From AM-1111 sp046302135 (lineage in GTDB: Bacteria; Bacteroidota; Bacteroidia; B-17B0; Aurantibacillaceae): DNA of 12,876 nt. The position numbers and the translations under genes are program-made. Positions 7,680 to 12,876 of the stretch are shown here, one piece after another. Position 1 is the stretch's first letter. Each line of letters opens with the position of its first letter. The DNA is taken from contig JBKCIQ010000004.1 of assembly GCA_046302135.1 (NCBI GenBank), positions 1 to 12,876 on the forward strand, given 5' to 3'. The notes beneath the pieces were generated by a model. It did not search any database and was not told the origin of the DNA. It saw nothing but the letters and a program-made list of their open reading frames with translations.

Positions 7680-9560
7680 TTATAAATATATTTCGTTTCC
7701 TTGTTTTCTGAAAAGATCAGCTTGTTCCTTGAGGCCTTTTTCCAAAGCTTCTTTATCACTTTCAATTCCTTTTTCTTCTGCAAATTTGCGTACGTCTTGC
7801 GTTATCTTCATGGAACAAAAGTGTGGACCACACATGCTACAAAAATGAGCAACTTTGGCTCCTTCTGCAGGTAAAGTTTCATCATGAAACTCTCTTGCCG
7901 TATCAGGATCAAGCGATAAATTAAATTGATCTTCCCAGCGGAATTCAAATCTTGCTTTGCTGAGAGCATTATCACGGTATTGAGCACCTGGATGTCCTTT
8001 GGCAAGGTCTGCGGCATGCGCCGCAATTTTGTAAGCAATTATTCCGTCCTTAACATCTTTTTTATTGGGTAATCCTAAATGCTCCTTAGGTGTAACATAA
8101 CAAAGCATGGCAGTACCGAACCAACCGATCATGGCTGCGCCTATGGCAGAAGTAATATGATCATACCCGGGTGCAATGTCTGTTGTTAACGGACCAAGTG
8201 TATAAAACGGAGCTTCTTTACACAATGAAAGTTGCTTCTCCATATTTTCTTTTATCATGTGCATAGGAACATGTCCCGGCCCTTCTATCATAACCTGAAC
8301 ATCGTGTTTCCAAGCAATTTCTGTGAGCTCTCCAAGTGTTTTCAGTTCTCCAAACTGTGCTTCATCGTTGGCGTCTGCAAGCGAACCGGGGCGCAAACCG
8401 TCTCCCAGCGAAAAACTTACATCGTAAGCCTTCATGATCTCGCAAATTTCTTCGAAATGAGTGTAAAGGAAATTTTCTTTATGATGGGCAAGGCACCATT
8501 TTGCCATAATACTTCCGCCTCTAGACACTATTCCTGTTATACGTTTAGCTGTAAGTGGAATATAACGAAGCAAAACCCCTGCATGAATAGTAAAATAATC
8601 CACACCCTGTTCGGCCTGTTCGATTAAAGTATCTCTGAAAATTTCCCAGGTCAGATCTTCCGCTTTTCCGTTTACTTTTTCAAGTGCCTGATAAATTGGT
8701 ACGGTTCCAACCGGTACCGGGGAGTTTCTTAAAATCCACTCACGTGTTTCATGAATGTTTTTCCCGGTCGAAAGATCCATAATGGTATCACCGCCCCAGC
8801 GAAAACTCCAGACAGCTTTCTCAACCTCCTCGGCAATTGAACTGCTCACTGCGCTGTTTCCAATATTGGTGTTGATTTTCGTTAAGAAATTTCTACCAAT
8901 AATCATTGGTTCCGATTCCGGATGATTGATGTTTGCTGGAATGATGGCACGACCTCTTGCAACTTCATCCCGTACAAACTCAGGAGTTATACAACTTTTA
9001 TGCTGATGCGCACCAAAGTTATTGCCAGGGTGCTGTTTCCATAAAGATTCATTTTTATTGAATAACTCTTCCATGCGCTGATTTTCCCGAATGGCTACAT
9101 ATTCCATTTCAGGAGTGATGATTCCTTTTCTGGCATAATGCATTTGTGTAACATTTTTTCCTGTGCAAGCTTTTCTTGCATTAGGTAAATTAGGAAAACG
9201 AATAGAATCAAGTTGTTGATCGGCGAGTCTCTCGTTTGCAAAAGAGGAGGATAGTTCATTCAGTTCTTCAGTATCATTTCTCTCAAATATCCATGATTCT
9301 CTGAGTTTAGGTAATCCTTTACCGATGTCAATGCTGATCTGATCGTCCGTGTAGGGTCCACTTGTGTCATAAACTGTAATCGGCGCATTTTCCGACTTTT
9401 TATTGCTTCCGTTATTTTTGATTACGGTGTCAGTAAGCGAAATTTCTCGCATTGCAACATTAACACCATGCAATTTACCTTTTACATAAATTTTTTTCGA
9501 GCCTGTAAGCGCTCCTCTGGTAATTACATCCTGTTGCACAGGTAACTTTTCTTTTTTCAT
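7680..9560 (-). CDS. thiC: Phosphomethylpyrimidine synthase ThiC
   Basis: A 626-residue radical SAM enzyme converting aminoimidazole ribotide to HMP-P. ATG is at 9560, 8 bases after thiS, and TAA at 7680-7682. The N-terminal ThiC-associated domain (about 1-110) is present. The barrel shows YARKGIITPEMEYVAIRENQ, NPSP-type loops, and GGDTIMDLSTGKNI, then TIHAGVLLRYIP, SRGGS, SLGDGLRPGS, and EGPGHVPMHMI. The C-terminus holds the non-canonical cluster motif C574-x2-C577-x4-C582 (HFCSMCGPHFCSMKI). The length matches full-length bacterial ThiC (about 610-640). As the second gene after the TPP riboswitch, its expression should fall when thiamine is plentiful. Confidence 0.98.
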   Translation of the reverse strand: MKKEKLPVQQDVITRGALTGSKKIYVKGKLHGVNVAMREISLTDTVIKNNGSNKKSENAPITVYDTSGPYTDDQISIDIGKGLPKLRESWIFERNDTEELNELSSSFANERLADQQLDSIRFPNLPNARKACTGKNVTQMHYARKGIITPEMEYVAIRENQRMEELFNKNESLWKQHPGNNFGAHQHKSCITPEFVRDEVARGRAIIPANINHPESEPMIIGRNFLTKINTNIGNSAVSSSIAEEVEKAVWSFRWGGDTIMDLSTGKNIHETREWILRNSPVPVGTVPIYQALEKVNGKAEDLTWEIFRDTLIEQAEQGVDYFTIHAGVLLRYIPLTAKRITGIVSRGGSIMAKWCLAHHKENFLYTHFEEICEIMKAYDVSFSLGDGLRPGSLADANDEAQFGELKTLGELTEIAWKHDVQVMIEGPGHVPMHMIKENMEKQLSLCKEAPFYTLGPLTTDIAPGYDHITSAIGAAMIGWFGTAMLCYVTPKEHLGLPNKKDVKDGIIAYKIAAHAADLAKGHPGAQYRDNALSKARFEFRWEDQFNLSLDPDTAREFHDETLPAEGAKVAHFCSMCGPHFCSMKITQDVRKFAEEKGIESDKEALEKGLKEQADLFRKQGNEIYL

Positions 9561-9568
9561 ATCTATTT

Positions 9569-9775
9569 TTATCCGCCCTGAACGGCTTTAATGATTATTA
9601 TTTTATCGTTATTTTGGATTTGATATTTCTTCCACTCACTTCTAGGGATAATATTTTCGTTTACTGCAACAGCTATTCCTTCAGAAGTATAAATATTTTC
9701 AGAAATAAGTACTTCTTCCAGATTTAAAAATTCTGATTCAATATTTTTATTTACACCGTTTACAGATATCTGCAT
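9569..9775 (-). CDS. thiS: Sulfur carrier protein ThiS
   Basis: A 68-residue ubiquitin-like (beta-grasp) protein carrying the thiazole sulfur as a C-terminal thiocarboxylate. I start it at ATG 9775, giving MQISVNG, the usual first beta strand. The frame is also open from TTG at 9781, which would add only two residues. TGA/TAA-type ending at 9569 follows the required C-terminal Gly-Gly (KAVQGG). Other family marks are GIAVAVNENIIPRSEW (about 33-48) and NNDKIIIIKAVQGG. It is adenylated by the ThiF protein at 3312-4388 and donates sulfur to ThiG. It is the first gene after the riboswitch, about 50 bases from the aptamer's 3' end. No clear Shine-Dalgarno sequence precedes it; the leader ends in a run of T followed by GAAG. 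Confidence 0.93.
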   Translation of the reverse strand: MQISVNGVNKNIESEFLNLEEVLISENIYTSEGIAVAVNENIIPRSEWKKYQIQNNDKIIIIKAVQGG

Positions 9776-9779
9776 CTTC

Positions 9780-9805
9780 AAAAAATTTTGCTTTTAGGAT
9801 GCAAA
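9780..9805 (-). terminator. Possible weak attenuator hairpin after the TPP aptamer
   Basis: Between the aptamer and thiS, the minus strand can form a 5-bp stem TTTGC/GCAAA (9801-9805 with 9787-9791) with a 9-base loop. An A and six T bases (9785-9780) follow, just before the thiS ATG at 9775. This has the shape of an intrinsic terminator and could be the expression platform, but the stem is short and AT-rich. It could instead be a chance fold in AT-rich DNA. Confidence 0.3.
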
Positions 9806-9829
9806 TGAAACAGATGGATTCTGCTGCAC

Positions 9830-9910
9830 TTTTCCCTTCGCGGGCATTACCCCGATCAGGTGTTGAGGGTTTTATCTCAGTAGCTCGTAAAAACGGGCAC
9901 ACCCCTAAAG
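9830..9910 (-). promoter_or_regulatory. TPP riboswitch (THI element)
   Basis: Read on the minus strand, this leader has every conserved block of the thiamine pyrophosphate aptamer in order: AGGGGTG near 9906-9900, CTGAGA (pyrimidine-sensing loop), ACCC, ACCTGATC, GGGTAATGCCCGCG, and AAGGGAA near 9838-9832. A closing P1 helix can form between CTTT at the 5' end and AAGG at the 3' end. It sits directly upstream of thiS and controls the thiS-C-D-E-G-H-F operon; TPP binding should lower expression. The aptamer assignment is very strong. Whether control acts on transcription or translation is not clear. Confidence 0.96.
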
Positions 9911-9915
9911 CAAAG

Positions 9916-9948
9916 TAAAGTTAAATAATTGTGTCAGAATACTGTCAA
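9916..9948 (-). promoter_or_regulatory. Candidate promoter of the thi operon
   Basis: On the minus strand, TTG at 9948-9946 is followed after 22 bases by TAACTTTA at 9923-9916. This matches 7 of 8 positions of the Bacteroidota -7 element TAnnTTTG, with a -33 TTG at allowed spacing. Transcription would begin near 9910, exactly at the 5' edge of the TPP aptamer, which supports the assignment. No experimental evidence. Confidence 0.45.
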
Positions 9949-9974
9949 AAAACAATGATTTTATTTTGTTGTTA

Positions 9975-10004
9975 TTGTTTTTTACGAAAATATCACTATT
10001 ATTG
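9975..10004 (+). promoter_or_regulatory. Candidate promoter of the secreted repeat-protein gene
   Basis: TTG at 9975-9977 and TATTATTG at 9997-10004, 19 bases apart, give 7 of 8 matches to TAnnTTTG with suitable spacing. The start of transcription would be near 10011, leaving an AT-rich leader of about 67 bases before the ATG at 10079. It would be divergent from the thi operon promoter. AT-rich DNA gives such matches by chance fairly often. Confidence 0.3.
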
Positions 10005-10078
10005 CTTTAGGAATTGATTTTCGTTTTATTTAATCAATTTATCGAAATTCATTTTAATCATTAACAAACCCTTAAAAA

Positions 10079-10414
10079 ATGAAAAAATTTTTCTTAACCG
10101 TAATTGCTGTAGCCTCCTTAACATTTATGAGTGCTCAGAAAGTTTATTCAACAGATGCAGAGTACAAAGCAGATGTTAAAGTTTTCGTTGTTGACGCTGA
10201 ATATAAAGCGGATCTGCTTGTTTATAAGCAAAACGCAGAATACAAGGCTGATGGAAATGAGGGTAAATGGTATTTTGTGGATGCTGAATACAAAGCGAAA
10301 AAGAAAGTTTATTTTGTAAATGCCGAATACAAGGCAGATATTAAGATTTTCTTCGTTGACGCTGAATACAAGGCGGGTTGGAAAAACTCTTCTAAAAAGG
10401 CCGCCTTCTATTAG
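10079..10414 (+). CDS. Secreted YKAD-repeat protein, DUF6150 / septknot-like
   Basis: A 111-residue exported protein, ATG at 10079 and TAG at 10412-10414. Residues 1-19 are a signal peptide (basic MKK, a hydrophobic core, MSA before Q20), leaving a mature protein of about 92 residues. The mature part is almost wholly repeats: EYKA at residues 28-31, 41-44, 54-57, 70-73, 83-86 and 96-99. Each is usually preceded by D/N-A and followed by D and a short aromatic or hydrophobic strand. The spacing is 13, 13, 16, 13 and 13 residues, with the extra three residues in the middle (GNEGKW). I recognise the DUF6150-type family. From memory, this family was renamed for a small protein with a 7_1 (septoil) knot; this should be checked. 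The mature protein is rich in Lys, Tyr and Val and has no cysteine. No biological role is known to me. It is a single-gene unit, divergent from thi and convergent with xseB. Confidence 0.8.
   Translation: MKKFFLTVIAVASLTFMSAQKVYSTDAEYKADVKVFVVDAEYKADLLVYKQNAEYKADGNEGKWYFVDAEYKAKKKVYFVNAEYKADIKIFFVDAEYKAGWKNSSKKAAFY
10154..10375 (+). repeat. Six tandem coding repeats (DAEYKA units), three plus three
   Basis: Six imperfect in-frame repeats of 39 bases encode D/N-A-E-Y-K-A units. The third and fourth are spaced 48 bases apart. Codons vary among copies (for example GAG TAC AAA, GAA TAT AAA, GAA TAC AAG). The repeats are therefore old or selected at protein level, not a recent DNA slippage product. 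Confidence 0.9.
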
Positions 10415-10429
10415 GCCGATTTATTTTTA
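10394..10429. terminator. Possible bidirectional terminator between convergent genes
   Basis: A small inverted repeat, GCCT at 10403-10406 and AGGC at 10413-10416 with a 6-base loop, lies between the repeat-protein gene and xseB. It is flanked by AAAAA at 10394-10398, which is a T run on the minus strand, and by a T-rich stretch at 10420-10428 on the plus strand. This suits termination from both sides. The stem is only 4 bp plus GGCC repeats that could pair alternatively. It includes the stop codon of the repeat-protein gene. Confidence 0.35.
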
Positions 10430-10639
10430 CTAGTTTGATTCGTTGTCGGTGGGTTTATTTTCCATCCCTTTGATGATGTTGTTAACTTCAGTTTCTGTTT
10501 GTCTTAATTTCTCCTGACAAAAGGCGATTAGTTCACTTGCTCTTTTTACTTTTTCAGCCAATACATCAACGCTAACGTTCTGGTTCTCTATTTCCTGAGA
10601 AATAGATTTTAGCTCTTGGTATGCACTCTCGTAGTTCAT
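10430..10639 (-). CDS. xseB: Exodeoxyribonuclease VII small subunit
   Basis: A 69-residue, all-helical protein, ATG at 10639 and TAG at 10430-10432. The pattern YQELKSISQEIENQ, then SVDVLAEKVKRASELIAFCQEKLRQTETEVNNII, is that of XseB, which forms two antiparallel helices. The IxxCQ-x-x-L block is the most conserved part. Several copies bind each XseA large subunit, and the complex digests single-stranded DNA from both ends. The gene follows xseA by 10 bases on the same strand, the normal arrangement. Its length is standard for the family. Confidence 0.93.
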   Translation of the reverse strand: MNYESAYQELKSISQEIENQNVSVDVLAEKVKRASELIAFCQEKLRQTETEVNNIIKGMENKPTDNESN

Positions 10640-10649
10640 ATGAGTTGTT

Positions 10650-12062
10650 TTATTTATTTGTAACTTTTGTTTTTATATCTGAGTCTGAAAACGAAATAGT
10701 AAGTTCGTCTCCTACTTTAATATTTTCAGCAGTAGTCAGGATTTTACCTTCACTTTTTATCAACGTAAATCCTTTGTTCAATATATTTTTTGGATCCATT
10801 AATTTTACAACGGTGGTCTGGTTCCTGAGAAACTCGAATTGCTTAGTTAAAAACTGTGTAATTTGAAATGTTAAATTATCTTTTTGATTTTTAATCTCTT
10901 TGTTTGCGTTTTTTATTGACTGAGGAGAGGAGGTAATCAGCTTTGAGAGGGTAAAAGTAATTTTGTTACTGCTTCTGAAAATAATTTCTTTGGAGTTTTG
11001 TGATAAATTTTGTTTTTGTTCCAGCAGTTCATCTTTTCTTTGTTGAATTCTGGACCTACCGCTATTGATAATCTTCGAATTAAGTAATTGGAGATTTTCT
11101 TTCATACCGGAGTGATATTGCTGAACCCAAATAACAATTTTTCTTTGCATTTCAATTACCTCATCTTCAAATTTTCTGTTATGTGCAACTATGAATTCTG
11201 CCGCTTTTGTTGGCGCATTGGTGTTGGTATGTGCCATCATATCCGTTATACTTATATCACGAAGATGGCCGATACCTGTAATAACAGGAACGGGAAATCT
11301 GGCAACTATCTGAGCGACTGCATAGGTATCAAAAACAACGAAGTCAGTTTTAGCTCCACCTCCTCTGATAATCACAACACAGTCATATGAAATCCCGGAA
11401 TTGTAAATTTCAAGCAGGGCATTTTTCAAATCCTCGCCGGCACTTGCACCCTGAACTGTGGTATAATATGTTACTACGTTAAAGGCATATGAAAAATGGT
11501 TGGCGGTAAGGTTGCTCATAAAGTCATGCAAGCCTTCTGAGTTAGGAGATGCAACAAGTGCAATTTTCTGCAAAACTCTTTTAAGGGAAAGCCTCTTATT
11601 GGGCGTTATGTATACATCGCCTTCCTGTTTTATGTTGTTATTTGCTTCCTTAACCAAGCGCATCAGCGTATTGAGCCTTTGTTTTTCAAGATTCCCTAAC
11701 GTGAAGGAAGCGTCGATGTCTGAAACAATAAGATTTAATCCGTAAGCAGTATGAAATTCTACGGAAACTTTTATTAAAATTTGTAAACCATTCTTGAATT
11801 CCTGTCCAGTTGTCCTCTCAAATTCTGTCACTTTTTGAGCAAAATCACTCCAAATGGTCGCTTTTATTTTTGCAACGAGTTGGCTTTCTCCTTCTTTTTT
11901 TTCGATCAGCTCCAAAAAATGTCTTTTTTTTGCGTGGTCATATTTGTGGCCGGAGACTTCCCCGATTACCCAAAAAAACTTACCTGAAAAACTAGAATTA
12001 AGTATCCCTTTGATTTGGTCTGCTAACTGTGAAAGTGTAAGATTTGGCGAGGTAAAACTCAT
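10650..12062 (-). CDS. xseA: Exodeoxyribonuclease VII large subunit
   Basis: A 470-residue catalytic subunit, ATG at 12062 and TAA at 10650-10652. The N-terminal OB-fold (about 1-120) includes FFWVIGEVSGHKYDHAKKRHF and binds single-stranded DNA. The nuclease domain (about 125-295) includes ALVASPNSEGLHDF, IIRGGGAKTD (231-240), and PVPVITGIGHLRDISITDMMAH followed by APTKAAEFI (283-291). The metal-binding acidic residues and the APTKAAE loop are as expected. GHLRD in place of GHETD is a variant I associate with Bacteroidota. A long coiled coil (about 295-415) binds XseB, and the C-terminal segment includes MDPKNILNKGFTLI. It forms an operon with xseB. It acts in DNA repair and in trimming single-stranded DNA. 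Confidence 0.95.
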   Translation of the reverse strand: MSFTSPNLTLSQLADQIKGILNSSFSGKFFWVIGEVSGHKYDHAKKRHFLELIEKKEGESQLVAKIKATIWSDFAQKVTEFERTTGQEFKNGLQILIKVSVEFHTAYGLNLIVSDIDASFTLGNLEKQRLNTLMRLVKEANNNIKQEGDVYITPNKRLSLKRVLQKIALVASPNSEGLHDFMSNLTANHFSYAFNVVTYYTTVQGASAGEDLKNALLEIYNSGISYDCVVIIRGGGAKTDFVVFDTYAVAQIVARFPVPVITGIGHLRDISITDMMAHTNTNAPTKAAEFIVAHNRKFEDEVIEMQRKIVIWVQQYHSGMKENLQLLNSKIINSGRSRIQQRKDELLEQKQNLSQNSKEIIFRSSNKITFTLSKLITSSPQSIKNANKEIKNQKDNLTFQITQFLTKQFEFLRNQTTVVKLMDPKNILNKGFTLIKSEGKILTTAENIKVGDELTISFSDSDIKTKVTNK

Positions 12063-12133
12063 TTTTAGAAATAATGAGAAAGTTATAAATAATGCTTCTT
12101 TTTTCCGATAGAATTTTATTAACCATTAGAAAA

Positions 12134-12733
12134 TTAAAGCCCGGATTCGGTCAATGTTTTTCTTATTTCTTCTTTAACGGTCAGAATTTTAATCTGAAGC
12201 CCGGTTGGCAATGCTAATGGAAAATGTTTTAGCTCGGAAGTTTCACATATTACCCAATCTTGTGCGGTATTGTCAGTTATCCAAACGTCAAATAAGCGCA
12301 TTCTCAAAGGCTCCTTTAGTAATAGGCTTTCCAGCAACTCTATGGTTTCATTGTTACTAAGGTATTTTCCTTTTGAAAATTTTAGTTTACGAAACGAATC
12401 GATGATACCACTTATGCTGTCATTAATTGTTTTTCTGATGGCATCTCTGAAGTGAAAATCATTATCTCTGAGGTCGAGGAATATTTGGTAAGGATACCTT
12501 ACAATTTTGGCAGGAGCACTTGCTGAAATTTCATTGTTTAAAAATATGCAAACAGAATCTTTTTTCTCCATTACAATTCGGTAACCAAATCGTGTAGTTT
12601 TCCATTGCTGAGCGTACTTTTCCTTAAGTATGGTATAAACCGAGTCAAGCGTTTTATCATGTGAAACGGAGTTTTGAGAAAAAATGGTAAGAGACTGCAA
12701 AAGCAAGTAAACAAATAAAATTTTCTTCAGCAT
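12134..12733 (-). CDS. Unrecognised exported protein
   Basis: A 199-residue protein I do not recognise. I start it at ATG 12733; the frame is open from TTG at 12742, which would add only three residues. TAA is at 12134-12136. Residues 1-19 form a signal peptide (MLKK, then a hydrophobic core FVYLLLQSLTIF, then SQ), so it is secreted or periplasmic; there is no lipobox cysteine. The rest is mixed alpha/beta: KYAQQWKTTRFGYRIVMEKKDSV, then a helix with IRKTINDSISGIIDSFRK, then LFDVWITDNTAQDWVICETSEL. No catalytic motif stands out. It is 71 bases upstream of xseA on the same strand; no functional link is evident. Confidence 0.75.
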   Translation of the reverse strand: MLKKILFVYLLLQSLTIFSQNSVSHDKTLDSVYTILKEKYAQQWKTTRFGYRIVMEKKDSVCIFLNNEISASAPAKIVRYPYQIFLDLRDNDFHFRDAIRKTINDSISGIIDSFRKLKFSKGKYLSNNETIELLESLLLKEPLRMRLFDVWITDNTAQDWVICETSELKHFPLALPTGLQIKILTVKEEIRKTLTESGL

Positions 12734-12739
12734 TTTGCG

Positions 12740-12747
12740 CAAATATA
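12740..12747 (-). promoter_or_regulatory. Full TAnnTTTG match next to the exported-protein start
   Basis: The minus strand reads TATATTTG here, a full match to the Bacteroidota -7 element, ending 6 bases before the chosen ATG at 12733. No TTG is seen at the proper distance upstream (TTT or TTA instead). If used, the transcript would start at or within a few bases of the ATG, giving a very short or absent leader. Confidence 0.3.
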
Positions 12748-12876
12748 TTGTTCTGTTAACCTAATAAATTTGAGATTTAAGAAACTTAATGACAGGTGAT
12801 GGTGGATTTCATTTTAAAAAACATTTGATCTTTCTTAAAAATTGAAATTCATTTTAATTATCTTTATATATTATAA
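12748..12876. other. AT-rich stretch with no gene
   Basis: I see no coding sequence, RNA gene or strong hairpin in these 129 bases at the window edge. They probably hold upstream regulatory sequence of the exported-protein gene and of whatever lies to the right. Confidence 0.6.

Noticed and set aside
8232..8627. 131-codon open frame on the plus strand inside thiC
   Set aside because: It lies wholly antisense to a highly conserved enzyme gene and its translation has no domain-like pattern. It is a shadow of thiC codons.
10044..10058. A 15-base sequence (GAAATTCATTTTAAT) repeated at 12844-12858
   Set aside because: It is AT-rich. In a window of this size and composition one such match is expected with fair probability, and the two contexts do not otherwise align.
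11250..11280. GHLRD instead of GHETD at the XseA active site as a sign of inactivation
   Set aside because: The neighbouring catalytic and structural motifs are intact, and I associate this form with Bacteroidota XseA, so it is probably a lineage variant.
11854..12111. Plus-strand open frame crossing the start of xseA
   Set aside because: It is mostly antisense to the conserved OB-fold of XseA and its translation is low-complexity Ser/Phe/Leu-rich.

Overview
The window looks like a chromosomal segment from a member of the Bacteroidota, most likely a flavobacterium-like or related low-GC lineage. The evidence is the AT-rich sequence, the near absence of Shine-Dalgarno sequences, several partial or full matches to the Bacteroidota promoter pattern TTG...TAnnTTTG, Bacteroidota-type protein variants (exonuclease VII, ThiF fused to rhodanese, a TenI paralogue), and a secreted YKAD-repeat protein of a family I know from this phylum. 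No mobile element, CRISPR array, tRNA or rRNA gene is visible.

The core (3312-9910, minus strand) is a compact thiamine biosynthesis operon: TPP riboswitch, thiS, thiC, thiD, thiE, thiG, thiH, and a ThiF/MoeB-like E1 enzyme with a C-terminal rhodanese domain. ThiC and ThiD make the pyrimidine HMP-PP. ThiH supplies dehydroglycine from tyrosine. ThiS, activated by the ThiF protein and presumably sulfurated with help from its rhodanese domain, delivers sulfur to ThiG, which builds the thiazole. ThiE joins the two halves. Genes are 1-15 bases apart or overlap (thiE/thiG by 11 bases). A TenI-like thiazole tautomerase gene (2752-3357) lies on the opposite strand, and its 3' end overlaps the 3' end of the thiF gene by 46 bases. 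DXP synthase, a cysteine desulfurase and a thiamine-phosphate kinase are not in the window.

Left of this (9-2667, minus strand) are three genes: a DUF3050 protein of the heme-oxygenase-like fold type, an FAD/NAD(P)-binding oxidoreductase, and a small SpoIIAA/STAS-like protein. Right of the operon, divergent from the riboswitch, is a small secreted protein with six EYKA repeats arranged three plus three (10079-10414). It converges on xseB-xseA, the two subunits of exonuclease VII (10430-12062). An unrecognised exported protein follows (12134-12733), then 143 bases to the window end with no gene.

Most of the region is ordinary core metabolism. The points most worth a second look are the symmetric repeat protein (probably of the 7_1-knot family), the DUF3050 putative metalloenzyme next to thiamine genes, the antisense overlap of thiF and tenI, and the ThiF-rhodanese enzyme lacking the usual zinc cysteines. 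I do not see a clearly undescribed multi-gene system.
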